Positions 52,037-61,153 of a stretch of DNA of 64,000 nt are shown here, piece by piece; positions within the stretch are counted from its first letter, which is position 1; each line of letters opens with the position of its first letter. The DNA comes from Butyrivibrio sp. X503 (GTDB lineage: Bacteria > Bacillota > Clostridia > Lachnospirales > Lachnospiraceae), in contig NZ_RAIQ01000004.1 of NCBI RefSeq assembly GCF_003625475.1, forward strand, positions 124,001 through 188,000. Direction: 5' to 3'. The translations under genes were made by a program, and so were the position numbers. The notes under the pieces were generated by a model. That model was not told the DNA's origin, searched no databases, and saw only the letters and a list, made by a program, of their open reading frames with translations.

Positions 52037-52758
52037 ATAAGACTCCTCTCATCCACATAGTAGTTATTATCAAATAAGTATTTGGTTTTATCACAGCAAA
52101 GAACATATTTTGAGGCTGCCACAAATTCGCTTCTTGAAGGAGGAGCCAGTTCTTTTACTATCTTAGGTAAAAACTCCGTGTATTTTATCTCCATGATAAG
52201 CTTGTCGGAAGGAAGCGCCGACAATGTCGGAAGCGTATCGTCAAATATATCAAAGCCTCCTATCGCCGCTCTTACTTTTTTGTCAAAAGTAATCCTGACA
52301 GTGCCCGCGTCCATGATAAACGGAGTTCTGTCATAGTCCACTATAACTCTCGGCCTCATCATGTTGCTGATACATTCAAAGTAAAACTCTCTGCACAGGT
52401 TATTGTCCGAATGCAAAAGAAATTCATAATCGCCGTCTAAAATCTTGTATACCTCATCGCGGGTGAGAGATGCAGATTCCTTGTAAATATAGCTTCCCTG
52501 CTTAAGCTTTCTTTCAAGCTTAATGCTTGTGTCGGAGAAATTGTAGATCCTGATCCTGTATTTCTTTCTGAAATACACGCCTACTTCCTTCTCTTCATAA
52601 GCCGAATTCCACAGATCGTCAAAGTAAAGGCTTCGGATAAGATATCCGTCACCCTTAGCATTGGGATCAAGATGAAAATATGGTCTCATCTGGCATTTTA
52701 AAGACTCGTACTCACCGTAGTTTATGAGATATTTCCATTCATTTCTGAATTGTCTCAT
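52033..52758 (-). CDS. Polyphosphate polymerase (VTC) domain protein
   Basis: 241 aa covering one VTC/triphosphate-tunnel domain: RNEWKYLINYGEYESLKCQM, GYLIRSLYFDD, YRIRIYN and KLERKLKQGSYIYKESA supply the basic residues and Glu of the tunnel, and DRTPFIM and LIMEIKYTEFLP the later strands. In yeast Vtc4 this fold makes polyphosphate; bacterial relatives are less well characterised. Encoded between the GH3-like gene (11 bp) and DUF4956. Confidence 0.92.
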   Translation of the reverse strand: MRQFRNEWKYLINYGEYESLKCQMRPYFHLDPNAKGDGYLIRSLYFDDLWNSAYEEKEVGVYFRKKYRIRIYNFSDTSIKLERKLKQGSYIYKESASLTRDEVYKILDGDYEFLLHSDNNLCREFYFECISNMMRPRVIVDYDRTPFIMDAGTVRITFDKKVRAAIGGFDIFDDTLPTLSALPSDKLIMEIKYTEFLPKIVKELAPPSRSEFVAASKYVLCCDKTKYLFDNNYYVDERSLI

Positions 52759-52769
52759 ATATCCCTCTT

Positions 52770-54059
52770 TTAGCTATTTCCTAATATTTCCGTTACCTTG
52801 CCGGCATATTTAACTCTGTAAATACGCAAAAGCGATTCATCAAGCCTTGCTTCGTCAATGCTTCCGCTGTTAACGGCTTCAAGAAGTCCGTTATAAGCTT
52901 CCTCAAAGTTCTCGGGAAGATAGATCATATCCGCTCCCGCCTTGATCGCATTGACAGCAGCTTCCGCAGATGTGTAATACTCCGTTATCGAAGCCTCGTT
53001 AAGCGGTCCCGTGATAATAATCCCATCAAAGCCAAGACCGTTTCTAAGCTCTCCGTCTATCATCGCAGAAGACAGAGATGCCGGTGTATTATCACCCGCA
53101 GCTTTCTCAAATGATGCGTTGGACATCATTATCGCCGCAGGGTCAGCGTTCTCAATTATCTGTTTGAATATCTCATATTCGCCCGACGCAAGCTCGTCTT
53201 TGCTCTTATCTACAGCCGTAAGGCCTGCCGTCGTATCAGTCTTTAACGGAAATGCATTGACACAAACATTCACTCCGCTTTCCTTCATTGTTGATGCAAA
53301 AGATGCAGTAATATCCTTGACGCTGCCTGCATCGCTTCCGTACAATCCGTTCTCGCTAAGATCTATACCTGGCGCGATATCCATATTGAATCCATACTTA
53401 AAAAGGTTATCTCCAAGTGCCTTGGATGTAGCAGCTGCGGTATCTGAATCAGTAACATCTGTTATTCCATCTATGCTGATCGTTGATGTAACTCCGCCTT
53501 TTTTACCCTCGTCAGAAACTAATGTAAAGATAGGATACTTACTCATTGATGCCGTTGTACTCAGCATCTTCGTGATCTGTTCCTCATCCTTGATGTTCTT
53601 GGCATAATAAGTAATGCCGCCAACAGCATACTTGGAAAGCGCATCCTGCGTTCCGCTTCCTGCCTGGACCGCCGTAGCTACTCCGGTAAGCTGCTCGGGA
53701 GTTACGATGAACAAACCCGCAACCTTATCTTCTATCGAAAGCTCGGCCATACAGCTCTTTGCAAGTTCGTCCAATACATCATCTTCCGTCATCTCGTCAG
53801 GCTCGATCTCCACAGACTCCGGAGTCTCTATAACAACTTCTTCCGAGCTTCCCTCGTCGGCCGCAGCCTCCTGAGATTCCTGACTTCCGCTTGTAATACC
53901 CAATAAGTCTTTTATCTTATATACAGAAAAAACCGCCACACCGGCAATAAGTAAAATAAAAAGTGCCAGAATAACAAAAGCCGTTATCTGACTCTTTTTC
54001 CTCTTCTGCCTGCGTGCCAGTCTCTTTTCATCAAAATCCTGCTCATCAAATTTACTCAT
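52770..54059 (-). CDS. Glycoside hydrolase family 3-like protein, catalytically degenerate
   Basis: 429 aa. One N-terminal membrane anchor (ITAFVILALFILLIAGVAVF) is followed by an acidic linker and an (alpha/beta)8 GH3 N-terminal-domain-like fold: MAELSIEDKVAGLFIVTPEQ, YAVGGITYYAKNIKDEEQ, GFNMDIAPGIDLS and the final GFDGIIITGPLNEASITEY. In active enzymes the last motif reads G-x-x-x-x-D-x-L with a nucleophile Asp, here Gly-Pro. The KHFPGHG-type motif is also missing (VNAFPLKTDTTAG). It is first in the operon with VTC and DUF4956. The start ATG 54057-54059 follows GGGGAAGTT. Confidence 0.82.
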   Translation of the reverse strand: MSKFDEQDFDEKRLARRQKRKKSQITAFVILALFILLIAGVAVFSVYKIKDLLGITSGSQESQEAAADEGSSEEVVIETPESVEIEPDEMTEDDVLDELAKSCMAELSIEDKVAGLFIVTPEQLTGVATAVQAGSGTQDALSKYAVGGITYYAKNIKDEEQITKMLSTTASMSKYPIFTLVSDEGKKGGVTSTISIDGITDVTDSDTAAATSKALGDNLFKYGFNMDIAPGIDLSENGLYGSDAGSVKDITASFASTMKESGVNVCVNAFPLKTDTTAGLTAVDKSKDELASGEYEIFKQIIENADPAAIMMSNASFEKAAGDNTPASLSSAMIDGELRNGLGFDGIIITGPLNEASITEYYTSAEAAVNAIKAGADMIYLPENFEEAYNGLLEAVNSGSIDEARLDESLLRIYRVKYAGKVTEILGNS

Positions 54060-54114
54060 AACTTCCCCGTATGCCACAATATTTTTCAACCTATTTTACC
54101 ATAAAAAAAGGCAT

Positions 54115-54158
54115 AACAAAAGGGCAGAAGCTTCATCTATGATACCTACTTCTGCCCT
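54115..54158 (-). terminator. Terminator upstream of the GH3-like operon
   Basis: Minus-strand AGGGCAGAAG/CTTCTGCCCT perfect arms (54149-54158 and 54121-54130) with a TTTTG tail. It lies 56 bp before the GH3-like start codon. Confidence 0.75.
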
Positions 54159-54491
54159 TATACCGAGTACTTATCTTCTATAAATATTTCTTCGTCCAAT
54201 GGACCGTCCTCCTAAACTCTCAGCACGTCTTTCCATTAACATTTGCACTCGTATGCTGTGGTTGCAAGATATTGATATTGTCAGAACCACGTCTCATGTA
54301 CAGGAAGTGCTGTTTTTCTACATCTTAGATAAAACGATTATTTTAGTTAAATACTAAAAATTTCCGGTGGTCTGTACCATCCTTTCCTTGAATATTTAAA
54401 CTAACCTATCCCTTTGGAGTGTACCTGCCTTTCTTTCTCCCCATTTACCGATCCGGGAGAAGTATTTTTATATTTTTTAATCCCTTTATCT
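54115..54491 (-). ncRNA. Long structured leader or independent RNA upstream of the GH3-like operon
   Basis: A ~377-nt minus-strand RNA from a perfect consensus promoter to the terminator at 54115. Helices seen: AAATACT/AGTATTT closing a domain at about 54345-54478 with an internal CTCCC/GGGGAG hairpin, GTACAG/CTGTAC further along, ACGTGGTT/AACCAC, and GCAC/GTGC. Only tiny frames occur (26 codons from MRRGSDNIN-, 13 codons from TTG after AGGAGG). It is not a T-box, tmRNA, RNase P or any riboswitch I can name. It could be a cis leader attenuating the GH3-like/VTC/DUF4956 operon or a trans-acting RNA. Confidence 0.6.
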
Positions 54492-54497
54492 GATTTC

Positions 54498-54526
54498 ATT
54501 ATATTGGCGGGCTTCTAATTTGTCAA
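54498..54526 (-). promoter_or_regulatory. Perfect consensus promoter of the 54-kb RNA
   Basis: Minus-strand TTGACA (54521-54526), 17-nt spacer, TATAAT (54498-54503). This is the only exact SigA consensus with optimal spacing that I noted in the window. The plus side 54530-54665 shows no gene. Confidence 0.85.
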
Positions 54527-54666
54527 TACATTTTATCCAAAATCTTTATTTATTTTGAATAATTAGTTTATAATTGTAAAATAATCTGTGTATTTTCAAA
54601 ATTGTATGTTCATTATAATCAATTCTGCATATTCTCTTTTTCAAATGTTAAGTTCAGTGATCGTGG

Positions 54667-54719
54667 GAAAAAATAAAGCCAAAATTGTCACACATTTAAG
54701 ATGCGAACAATTTTGGCTT
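54667..54719 (-). terminator. Terminator of glyA
   Basis: Perfect minus-strand AAGCCAAAATTGT/ACAATTTTGGCTT arms followed by TATTTTTT. Confidence 0.88.
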
Positions 54720-54757
54720 AAAATTATTTACTGAAATCTTGGCCTACTAATAGAAAA

Positions 54758-55996
54758 TTAGTCAAGGGGATATTTGTCTGTGAGCTTCTTGATGATAGCG
54801 CGTGCCTCATCGTTCTTCTCACCCTTGTTCTTGATAACCACTGCGATTGCCTCAGCGATCTGATCCATATCCTCTTCGTTCATGCCTCTTGTAGTTACGG
54901 CAGGTGTTCCGAGACGGATTCCGCTTGTAACGAAAGGAGACTGCTGCTCGTTGGGGATAGTGTTCTTGTTGGCTGTGATATGTGCATCGTCGAGCCATGC
55001 CTCAACCTCTTTACCTGTAAGACCGAAGTTTGTAAGGTCTACGAGCATAAGGTGATTGTCTGTTCCGCCTGATACGATCTGCACTCCTCTCTTCATGAGA
55101 CCTTCGCAGAGAGCCTTGGCGTTGGAAACAACCTTCTTACCATACTCTGTGAACTCAGGTGTGAGAGCTTCCTTGAAGCAAACAGCCTTAGCAGCGATAA
55201 CGTGCTCAAGAGGTCCGCCCTGGATTCCGGGGAATACAGCCTTGTTGATCTTGAACTTGTCCTGAGCTGACTGGTTCCAAAGGATAAGTCCTCCTCTGGG
55301 TCCTCTGAGTGTCTTGTGAGTTGTTGTTGTAACAACGTCAGCATAAGGGAACGGGCTCGGATGAACGCCTGCGGCAACAAGTCCGGCGATATGAGCCATA
55401 TCTACCATGAGGATAGCTCCGCATGCATCTGCAGCCTCTCTGAATTTCTTGAAATCAATTGTTCTGCAATATGCAGAAGCACCTGCGATGATGAGCTTGG
55501 GCTTGTTCTCTACAGCGAGCTTGTACATCTCTTCGTAATCAAGAACACCGTTCTCATCTACGCCGTAAGGGATAACCTTGAAATAAGTTCCCGATATATT
55601 GGCCGGACTTCCGTGTGTGAGGTGTCCGCCCTGGCTAAGATTCATACCCATGATGGTGTCACCGGGCTGTAAAAGTGCAAACTGTACAGCGAGGTTGGCC
55701 TGTGCACCTGAGTGAGGCTGTACATTGGCATAATCACAGTGGAAGAGTTCTTTCGCTCTCTCAATTGCAAGCTTCTCAACTTCGTCAACTACGTGGCATC
55801 CGCCGTAATATCTTTTACCCGGAAGTCCCTCTGCATATTTGTTGGTAAGAGGGCTGCCCATAGCTGCCATAACGGCCTTGCTGGTCCAGTTCTCTGAAGC
55901 AATAAGCTCAATGTGGTTGTTCTGACGTTCAACCTCCGCTTCGATAAGGGAAGCAATTTCGGGATCGATTTTCTTAACTTCTTCCAATGAATACAT
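54758..55996 (-). CDS. glyA: Serine hydroxymethyltransferase
   Basis: 412 aa, full length. It interconverts serine and glycine with tetrahydrofolate. [57 protein letters not shown] and the PLP lysine in [19 protein letters not shown] are all intact. The start ATG 55994-55996 follows GGAGCTAAG. It is monocistronic with the terminator at 54667-54719. Confidence 0.98.
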   Translation of the reverse strand: MYSLEEVKKIDPEIASLIEAEVERQNNHIELIASENWTSKAVMAAMGSPLTNKYAEGLPGKRYYGGCHVVDEVEKLAIERAKELFHCDYANVQPHSGAQANLAVQFALLQPGDTIMGMNLSQGGHLTHGSPANISGTYFKVIPYGVDENGVLDYEEMYKLAVENKPKLIIAGASAYCRTIDFKKFREAADACGAILMVDMAHIAGLVAAGVHPSPFPYADVVTTTTHKTLRGPRGGLILWNQSAQDKFKINKAVFPGIQGGPLEHVIAAKAVCFKEALTPEFTEYGKKVVSNAKALCEGLMKRGVQIVSGGTDNHLMLVDLTNFGLTGKEVEAWLDDAHITANKNTIPNEQQSPFVTSGIRLGTPAVTTRGMNEEDMDQIAEAIAVVIKNKGEKNDEARAIIKKLTDKYPLD

Positions 55997-56128
55997 CTTA
56001 GCTCCTCCAAAAATAATGATATTTCGTCAATTTAATGTATTAAAGCAAACATCTTGCATATCGTACCACACAACGACAAAAAATGCTATAATATTTTCGA
56101 TTAATCAAAATTTTTACAGAGGAATTGT

Positions 56129-57103
56129 ATGTACTACTGCATAGTTAATCCATCAGCACGTTCCGGTAAGGGAAAAGAAATATGGGAAAGGCTTGAGAAC
56201 AAGCTCATTTCAGCCTCAATTGATTACAAGGCGGCTTATACAAAGGGCCCCGGAGACGCAACGGCTCTCATGGAGAAGCTCACCGTAAATGCTCCGGATG
56301 ACATGGAATATCCCGTAAGGGTCATTGTCCTGGGCGGAGACGGTACCTTGAATGAGGCGATCAACGGAATCCACGATTATTTTGATAAGGTAATCCTCGG
56401 ATTTATTCCCATAGGTTCAAGTAATGATTTTGTCAGAGACCTCTCATATCCCAAGGATTTCGACGAACTCCTTGAACGGATAGCTGCCGGTAAGGTCGTA
56501 AGGACTCTCGATATAGGTAAGCTTACCTATAACTCCAAGACGGTTCCTATGTCCAGACTTCACAGCGAGGAAATAAGCGATGTCCGCTATTTTGATGTCA
56601 GCTCCGGGATCGGATTTGACGCGGCGGTATGTGAAGAGGCTCTTTCATCAGGAACCAAGAATTTCCTTAACAAGATCGGACTGGGCAAGCTTACATACGG
56701 CGCAATTGCCATAAAACAGCTGATCAAAGCGGATAAAATACCATGTGATATAGAATTCGATAACGGCAAAAAGCTGCATCTGTCGCACTTTATGCTGATC
56801 ACCGCAATGATACATCACCACGAAGGCGGCGGCTTTAGATTTGCTCCGAAAGCAGATCTTACGGACGGTCTCTTCGATCTGTGTATAGTCGGCGATCTTC
56901 CAAGAGCTAAGATGTTCCTTGCGCTTCCTTTTTCGATATTCGGTTTCCATTATATCTTTAAGGGAGTTTACAAATACAGAACAGCCAAATTTACGGTTAG
57001 AACGATGATACCCATGTGGGTTCACACAGACGGTGAGGTTTCGGTGAAGTCAGATAACATCACGCTGGAATGCTTACAGCAAAAACTACAGCTTATGAAC
57101 TGA
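56129..57103 (+). CDS. Diacylglycerol kinase family lipid kinase (YegS/BmrU type)
   Basis: 324 aa. CIVNPSARSGKGKEIWERLE (first glycine-rich strand) and VIVLGGDGTLNEAINGI (the GGDGTxxE nucleotide loop) are the DAGKc hallmarks, followed by LGFIPIGSSNDFVRDL. The C-terminal domain has PFSIFGFHYIFKG and the VHTDGE motif (IPMWVHTDGEVSVK). It phosphorylates a membrane lipid such as diacylglycerol. It is alone on the plus strand, followed by a bidirectional terminator. Confidence 0.94.
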   Translation: MYYCIVNPSARSGKGKEIWERLENKLISASIDYKAAYTKGPGDATALMEKLTVNAPDDMEYPVRVIVLGGDGTLNEAINGIHDYFDKVILGFIPIGSSNDFVRDLSYPKDFDELLERIAAGKVVRTLDIGKLTYNSKTVPMSRLHSEEISDVRYFDVSSGIGFDAAVCEEALSSGTKNFLNKIGLGKLTYGAIAIKQLIKADKIPCDIEFDNGKKLHLSHFMLITAMIHHHEGGGFRFAPKADLTDGLFDLCIVGDLPRAKMFLALPFSIFGFHYIFKGVYKYRTAKFTVRTMIPMWVHTDGEVSVKSDNITLECLQQKLQLMN

Positions 57104-57130
57104 TACGATCATCATTTATAATATCGGATA

Positions 57131-57171
57131 CAAAAAAGCGGTCCGCAGAATTAACTGCAGACCGTCTTTTA
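57131..57171. terminator. Bidirectional terminator between lipid kinase and PAP2 genes
   Basis: GCGGTCCGCAG and CTGCAGACCGT arms with T-runs on both strands. Confidence 0.8.
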
Positions 57172-57174
57172 ATT

Positions 57175-57852
57175 TCAGTCATATCTAAATGCGAGCTTCT
57201 CTTCTCTTTTCTTGCAAAAGCTCTCAACAACAGTTGAATGATAGAATACAAGATAAAAGATAATAGCCATGGAGAACGCTGTGAGCACGTCATAAACTGA
57301 GTGCTGCTTGATAAACATAGTTGAAAGTATGATCGATACTCCGAGAATATCGCTGAATATCTTTCCAACTTTCTTGATCCTCTTACTGTTACGCACCGCG
57401 ATCATTGTTCCCAGCGAATTATAAACATGGATACTGGGCCATAGATTGGTAGGCGTATCCGTCTTGTACAATGTCTCGATCATGTGAGTAAATACATTAT
57501 CCCTTGGCATAACTGCGGGACGAAGCTGGTGCATGTTCGGAAATACCGTTGAAATAAGGAGGAATAATGTCATCCCCGTAACAAGGAACATAACGTCCTT
57601 GTAGTAATCTTCAACCTCCATTGTAAACATGAAGTACAACACCGTTCCCGAAACATAAAAGAACCATAAAACATACGGTATAATAAATACCTCACAAAAC
57701 GGTATCTTATCATCAAGCGTCGTATGAATAAGCGCGTAATGTGAAAATCTGTGTTTCTCCAATAATGAAAACCAAATTCCATATATGGGCAGATACATAA
57801 GTATCGGCGCGGCCAATCTTAAAATCTCTCTTACCTTTATTTTTCCTTTCAT
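57175..57852 (-). CDS. PAP2-family phosphatase, integral membrane
   Basis: 225 aa with six TM helices. The acid-phosphatase motifs are LRPAVMPRDN, PSIHVYNSLG (PSxH) and KQHSVYDVLTAF (HxxxD). This is the lipid-phosphatase/phosphotransferase layout. It could dephosphorylate an isoprenoid or phosphatidate. It is the last gene of the holA - DUF1653 - GT2 - PAP2 minus-strand run, 33 bp after the glycosyltransferase. Confidence 0.9.
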   Translation of the reverse strand: MKGKIKVREILRLAAPILMYLPIYGIWFSLLEKHRFSHYALIHTTLDDKIPFCEVFIIPYVLWFFYVSGTVLYFMFTMEVEDYYKDVMFLVTGMTLFLLISTVFPNMHQLRPAVMPRDNVFTHMIETLYKTDTPTNLWPSIHVYNSLGTMIAVRNSKRIKKVGKIFSDILGVSIILSTMFIKQHSVYDVLTAFSMAIIFYLVFYHSTVVESFCKKREEKLAFRYD

Positions 57853-57885
57853 AGTAGTTCCCCTAATTCTGTAAAAAGCGCCCCG

Positions 57886-58911
57886 TCAATTGAAGTGGAA
57901 AATCTTCTGCAAAAGCTTGTAGCCCGCGAGCGTGATCTTTCTTCCTCCCTTTCCGGGTAAATAAATATATGTTCCTTCAATACTATATCTAATCTTAAGA
58001 TAAAGCAAGAAACTTTTGTTCTTAATATAATCAAGAAGCTCTTTTCTCTTGGCAAGATTCTCGGGAGTATCCTCAGTTATCAAAAGAACCGATGAAACCG
58101 CCGTGATTATCTCAAGATAGTTAAACATATACTTGTGTCTTTCGTGCTGAGAACGGATCATTCCGATATTCTCAACATAATAGTCGATCATAAGCTTGTT
58201 GACTCTGAGCTGCTGATCGATACGTGAGAGCATGATCTTCTGGTTTACAGACTGATCTTCGCGCCCAATGTAATAATAGTAGAAATTCACATCCAGATAA
58301 TACATGTTCTTAACGAACGGAAGCGGGTTATAAACATAAATATTATCTACATAGAATGTGTGCTCCGGAAGCTTAAGTCCGCACTCGCGAAGGAGTTTGG
58401 TCCTAAAGATAACGGAATGCATAAGAAGATATTTCCCCTTGGGAGTTCTCTTAATGTCTTTCCATGTAAAGAGCTCCTCAATAGGGAACATGTTGGCATA
58501 ACGCATTACCTTATGCTTCTTCTCTCCGACCTTGTTATAAACAAAGTTGCTGATGAGAAGATCAAGCTGTTTGTCACCGCCCGCAAGCTCTGCAAGTGTA
58601 GAAAGAATCTTGCGGTATGCGATCTCTTTTACCCAGTCGTCGGAATCGACAACCTTAAAGAAAAGACCTGTTGCATTCTCAATACCCGCATTAACGGCAC
58701 TTCCGTGTCCGCCGTTGGGCTTATGAACAGCCTTAACGATAGTGGGATATTTGCTTGCATAGTCATCTGCTATCTGAGCAGTTCTGTCCTTGGAGCCGTC
58801 ATCGACGATAATGATCTCAACGTCTTCTCCTCCGACCAAAAGTGATTCTATACATTTCTCCATATAACTTTCGGAATTGTAGCAAGGAATCGCAATTGAA
58901 AGTAATTTCAT
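57886..58911 (-). CDS. Family 2 glycosyltransferase
   Basis: 341 aa GT-A enzyme: SIAIPCYNSESYMEKCIESL, IIIVDDGSKDRTAQIADDY, NGGHGSAVNAGIENATG and the metal-binding FKVVDSDDWV. The C-terminal part lacks TM helices and carries YYIGREDQSVNQ, typical of EpsJ/YfdH-like transferases without a membrane domain. The sugar and acceptor are unknown. Confidence 0.93.
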   Translation of the reverse strand: MKLLSIAIPCYNSESYMEKCIESLLVGGEDVEIIIVDDGSKDRTAQIADDYASKYPTIVKAVHKPNGGHGSAVNAGIENATGLFFKVVDSDDWVKEIAYRKILSTLAELAGGDKQLDLLISNFVYNKVGEKKHKVMRYANMFPIEELFTWKDIKRTPKGKYLLMHSVIFRTKLLRECGLKLPEHTFYVDNIYVYNPLPFVKNMYYLDVNFYYYYIGREDQSVNQKIMLSRIDQQLRVNKLMIDYYVENIGMIRSQHERHKYMFNYLEIITAVSSVLLITEDTPENLAKRKELLDYIKNKSFLLYLKIRYSIEGTYIYLPGKGGRKITLAGYKLLQKIFHFN

Positions 58912-58919
58912 AATTTTAT

Positions 58920-59564
58920 TTAGCTCCTTAATCTGGTACTTTCGTATTTTTCCATTGTTGTAAGGCAGGTACGAAGATCGTTGAATCTGTCGTTTACATC
59001 GCCTTCATTTACGACTACGCCAAGCGACATAGCCATGATATCAATCATATCGTTTGTTATTATAGGGCGAAGCTTGGACAAAATGTCATTCTTCTCGACC
59101 GCGAGATCCGCGTCAAGGAACTTGATAACAAGGGGATCCAAGTTAAGGTCCTGCGCCTCTTCGTCAACGCTCTTTTCCATGACCGCAGACGGCTTATAAG
59201 GCTCGTTTCTGAAATTCTGTCTGATCTGCGCCTTCTCCGAAACGGGTTCGGAAGGCGTTATACTTACCTTCGGAGCAGTAATTTCCGGCTTCGGTGTTAC
59301 CACCTCAGGTTGTACGCTTGCCGCGGGCTCTTCAAAGACTTCCACTTTCTGGAAGCGGTATCTCTGCGCCACGTCCGGATATTTATTTCTGTCGACTTCC
59401 GACATAAACATATCTAGAGGTCTTACATAGAATCTGTAGTCCCCGTAAAGTGCCTGATAGACAACCATTTCTTCACGTGTCTCCGAGTGAGTCGCGATCG
59501 CGATCACCTGGTACATATTTCCCTTAAAATGTCTGTAAATTTCCTGTGGTTTTGGTCTGTTCAA
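58920..59564 (-). CDS. DUF1653 domain protein with Pro/Glu-rich linker
   Basis: 214 aa. The N-terminal ~70 residues are DUF1653 (EIYRHFKGNMYQVIAIATHS, EEMVVYQALYGDYRFYVRPL). A Pro/Val/Glu linker (ASVQPEVVTPKPEITAPKVS) leads to a helical C-terminal part (LVIKFLDADLAVEKNDILSK, FNDLRTCLTTMEKYESTRLR). The biochemical role is unknown. It sits in a same-strand run with holA and the glycosyltransferase. Confidence 0.85.
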   Translation of the reverse strand: MNRPKPQEIYRHFKGNMYQVIAIATHSETREEMVVYQALYGDYRFYVRPLDMFMSEVDRNKYPDVAQRYRFQKVEVFEEPAASVQPEVVTPKPEITAPKVSITPSEPVSEKAQIRQNFRNEPYKPSAVMEKSVDEEAQDLNLDPLVIKFLDADLAVEKNDILSKLRPIITNDMIDIMAMSLGVVVNEGDVNDRFNDLRTCLTTMEKYESTRLRS

Positions 59565-59629
59565 AACTCTCCTCCTTTTTCAAGAAAAGTTAACTTATAG
59601 TATAAGCCCTGGGAAGATGTTTTTCAAAC

Positions 59630-60643
59630 TCAATTTCCCGTACAGCCGATAATTACGATCTCAACGCTAATAACATAATCAAGCTTACCCGTTTTGACGG
59701 CTTCGTCATTGGAAGCGCACAGTTCAAGCGCGTCCTTTAGTTCCTGATATGAATAGTTCTTGGCCCAGTTTACGTACTTCCCTACAAGAAAAGGCATAAG
59801 TCCCACCGCGCTCGCAATCGTTCCCTTGTCCTTCCTGTTGTCATCCATTTCTTTTATCTGAAGCATAAGATTGAACTGCCTTGTGATCAGCGCAAGTATC
59901 TTGGCCGGAGGCTCTTTAAGTGCAAGAAGATCGTAGTAAAGATCTATCGCCTTTTTTCTGTTCTTCTCAACAATGGCGTCGGTCATCGCAAATATCCTGC
60001 TGGTGATCCAGTTCGCACAAACCGCCTCGATGTCGGCACTTGTAACTTCATCTCTGTCGATGCAGTAGCAGACAAGCTTCTCTATCTCGGTACTGATATT
60101 GGACATGTCGGTTCCGACCCTGTCTATCAAAAAAGCTACCGCTCCGCTCGATATGTTTTTTCCCTCGGATCTAAACTTGGATGCGATCCATCTTTTCAGT
60201 GTATCCTCATCCTGCTCGTCGCAGTTTATATCAAGTCCGAGCTTGGCTGCGGCCTTATAGATGTCTTTTCTTCTGTCTACTTCTTTTTCAACAAAGATGA
60301 AATATGCGGCCTCCGCAGGCTCTTTCAGATAATCGGCAAGCTCCGGACATCCGCTTTTAAAAAAGCCGCTGTTCTCAACGAGAATGACTCTTTTGTCCGA
60401 TAAAAAAGGCATCGTCTCAGCCATATCAATGATGGCCGCAGGATCACAGGCATCGCCCTCATATCTGGTGAAATTCATCGAAGCACTGTCCCCGCCCAGT
60501 GCCTTTACGAGCTTATCCCTGTTCTGCAGACGAAGATACGCCTCTTCTCCGTAAACAAGATAGCACTGCTTGAGGTTTCCCGATGTTATGTCCTCATTGA
60601 GTTGTTTTTGTTTTACCTTAAAATCCGATGATTTCGCTGCCAT
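59630..60643 (-). CDS. holA: DNA polymerase III delta subunit
   Basis: 337 aa clamp-loader wrench: KQCYLVYGEEAYLRLQNRDK (N-terminal strand and loop), FLSDKRVILVENSGFF, AAYFIFVEKEVDRRKDIYKA, and the helical C-terminal third with NWITSRIFAMTDAIVEKNRK and IKEMDDNRKDKGTIASAVG. The delta subunit opens the beta clamp. The start ATG lies at 60641-60643. In the last residues GCTGN the usual Firmicute end is seen. Confidence 0.93.
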   Translation of the reverse strand: MAAKSSDFKVKQKQLNEDITSGNLKQCYLVYGEEAYLRLQNRDKLVKALGGDSASMNFTRYEGDACDPAAIIDMAETMPFLSDKRVILVENSGFFKSGCPELADYLKEPAEAAYFIFVEKEVDRRKDIYKAAAKLGLDINCDEQDEDTLKRWIASKFRSEGKNISSGAVAFLIDRVGTDMSNISTEIEKLVCYCIDRDEVTSADIEAVCANWITSRIFAMTDAIVEKNRKKAIDLYYDLLALKEPPAKILALITRQFNLMLQIKEMDDNRKDKGTIASAVGLMPFLVGKYVNWAKNYSYQELKDALELCASNDEAVKTGKLDYVISVEIVIIGCTGN

Positions 60644-60737
60644 TTCATTTCACACTCCAGACTTTATGTTACCATAGAAACAATAAAAACTCACCATAAA
60701 CAGTGCTTTTTGGGTTTAATTAAAGCCTTTGTTATGT

Positions 60738-60743
60738 TATACT
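60738..60743 (+). promoter_or_regulatory. -10 element directly before the DUF2752 gene
   Basis: TATACT ends only ten nt before the ATG at 60754, and no Shine-Dalgarno site is visible. The mRNA would be leaderless or almost so. The -35 (TTTAAT, 60715-60720) is weak. Confidence 0.4.
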
Positions 60744-60753
60744 TTAGCATGTT

Positions 60754-61143
60754 ATGAAGAAGAAGGATTTTTGGATAGCCGTTATAGCAGTGGTTGCTCT
60801 ATATGTTTTTTTTCATTTTGTCGGAATCGGCTGCCCCATAAGATTTATAACGGGGGTATCTTGCATGGGATGCGGAACGACAAGAGCTGTTCATTCTGCG
60901 CTCAGGCTTGATATGAAATCCGCTTTTGATTATCATCCGCTTTTTTGGGTTCCACTTCCCGCTCTTGTTCTTTTGCTTAATAAAAAGAGAATTCCCAAAA
61001 AGATCTTCAATTTTATAATTTGCAACATTATCGCTCTCTACGTTGTTGTATATGTATACAGACTTCTGGACCCGAGCGATACAATAGTTAGCTTTGAGCC
61101 CCACAACGGGTTCATATATAAAATTTTTAATTTAATTTTTTAG
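60754..61143 (+). CDS. DUF2752 membrane protein
   Basis: 129 aa with three TM helices. The family core is GCPIRFITGVSCMGCGTTRA (CxxCGxTRA-like motif), followed by VHSALRLDMKSAFDYHPLFW. Cys and Gly residues suggest a metal or redox function that has not been shown. It starts four bases after a -10-adjacent spacer and is followed directly by the zinc-ribbon gene (10 bp). Confidence 0.9.
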   Translation: MKKKDFWIAVIAVVALYVFFHFVGIGCPIRFITGVSCMGCGTTRAVHSALRLDMKSAFDYHPLFWVPLPALVLLLNKKRIPKKIFNFIICNIIALYVVVYVYRLLDPSDTIVSFEPHNGFIYKIFNLIF

Positions 61144-61153
61144 GAGGATGCTT

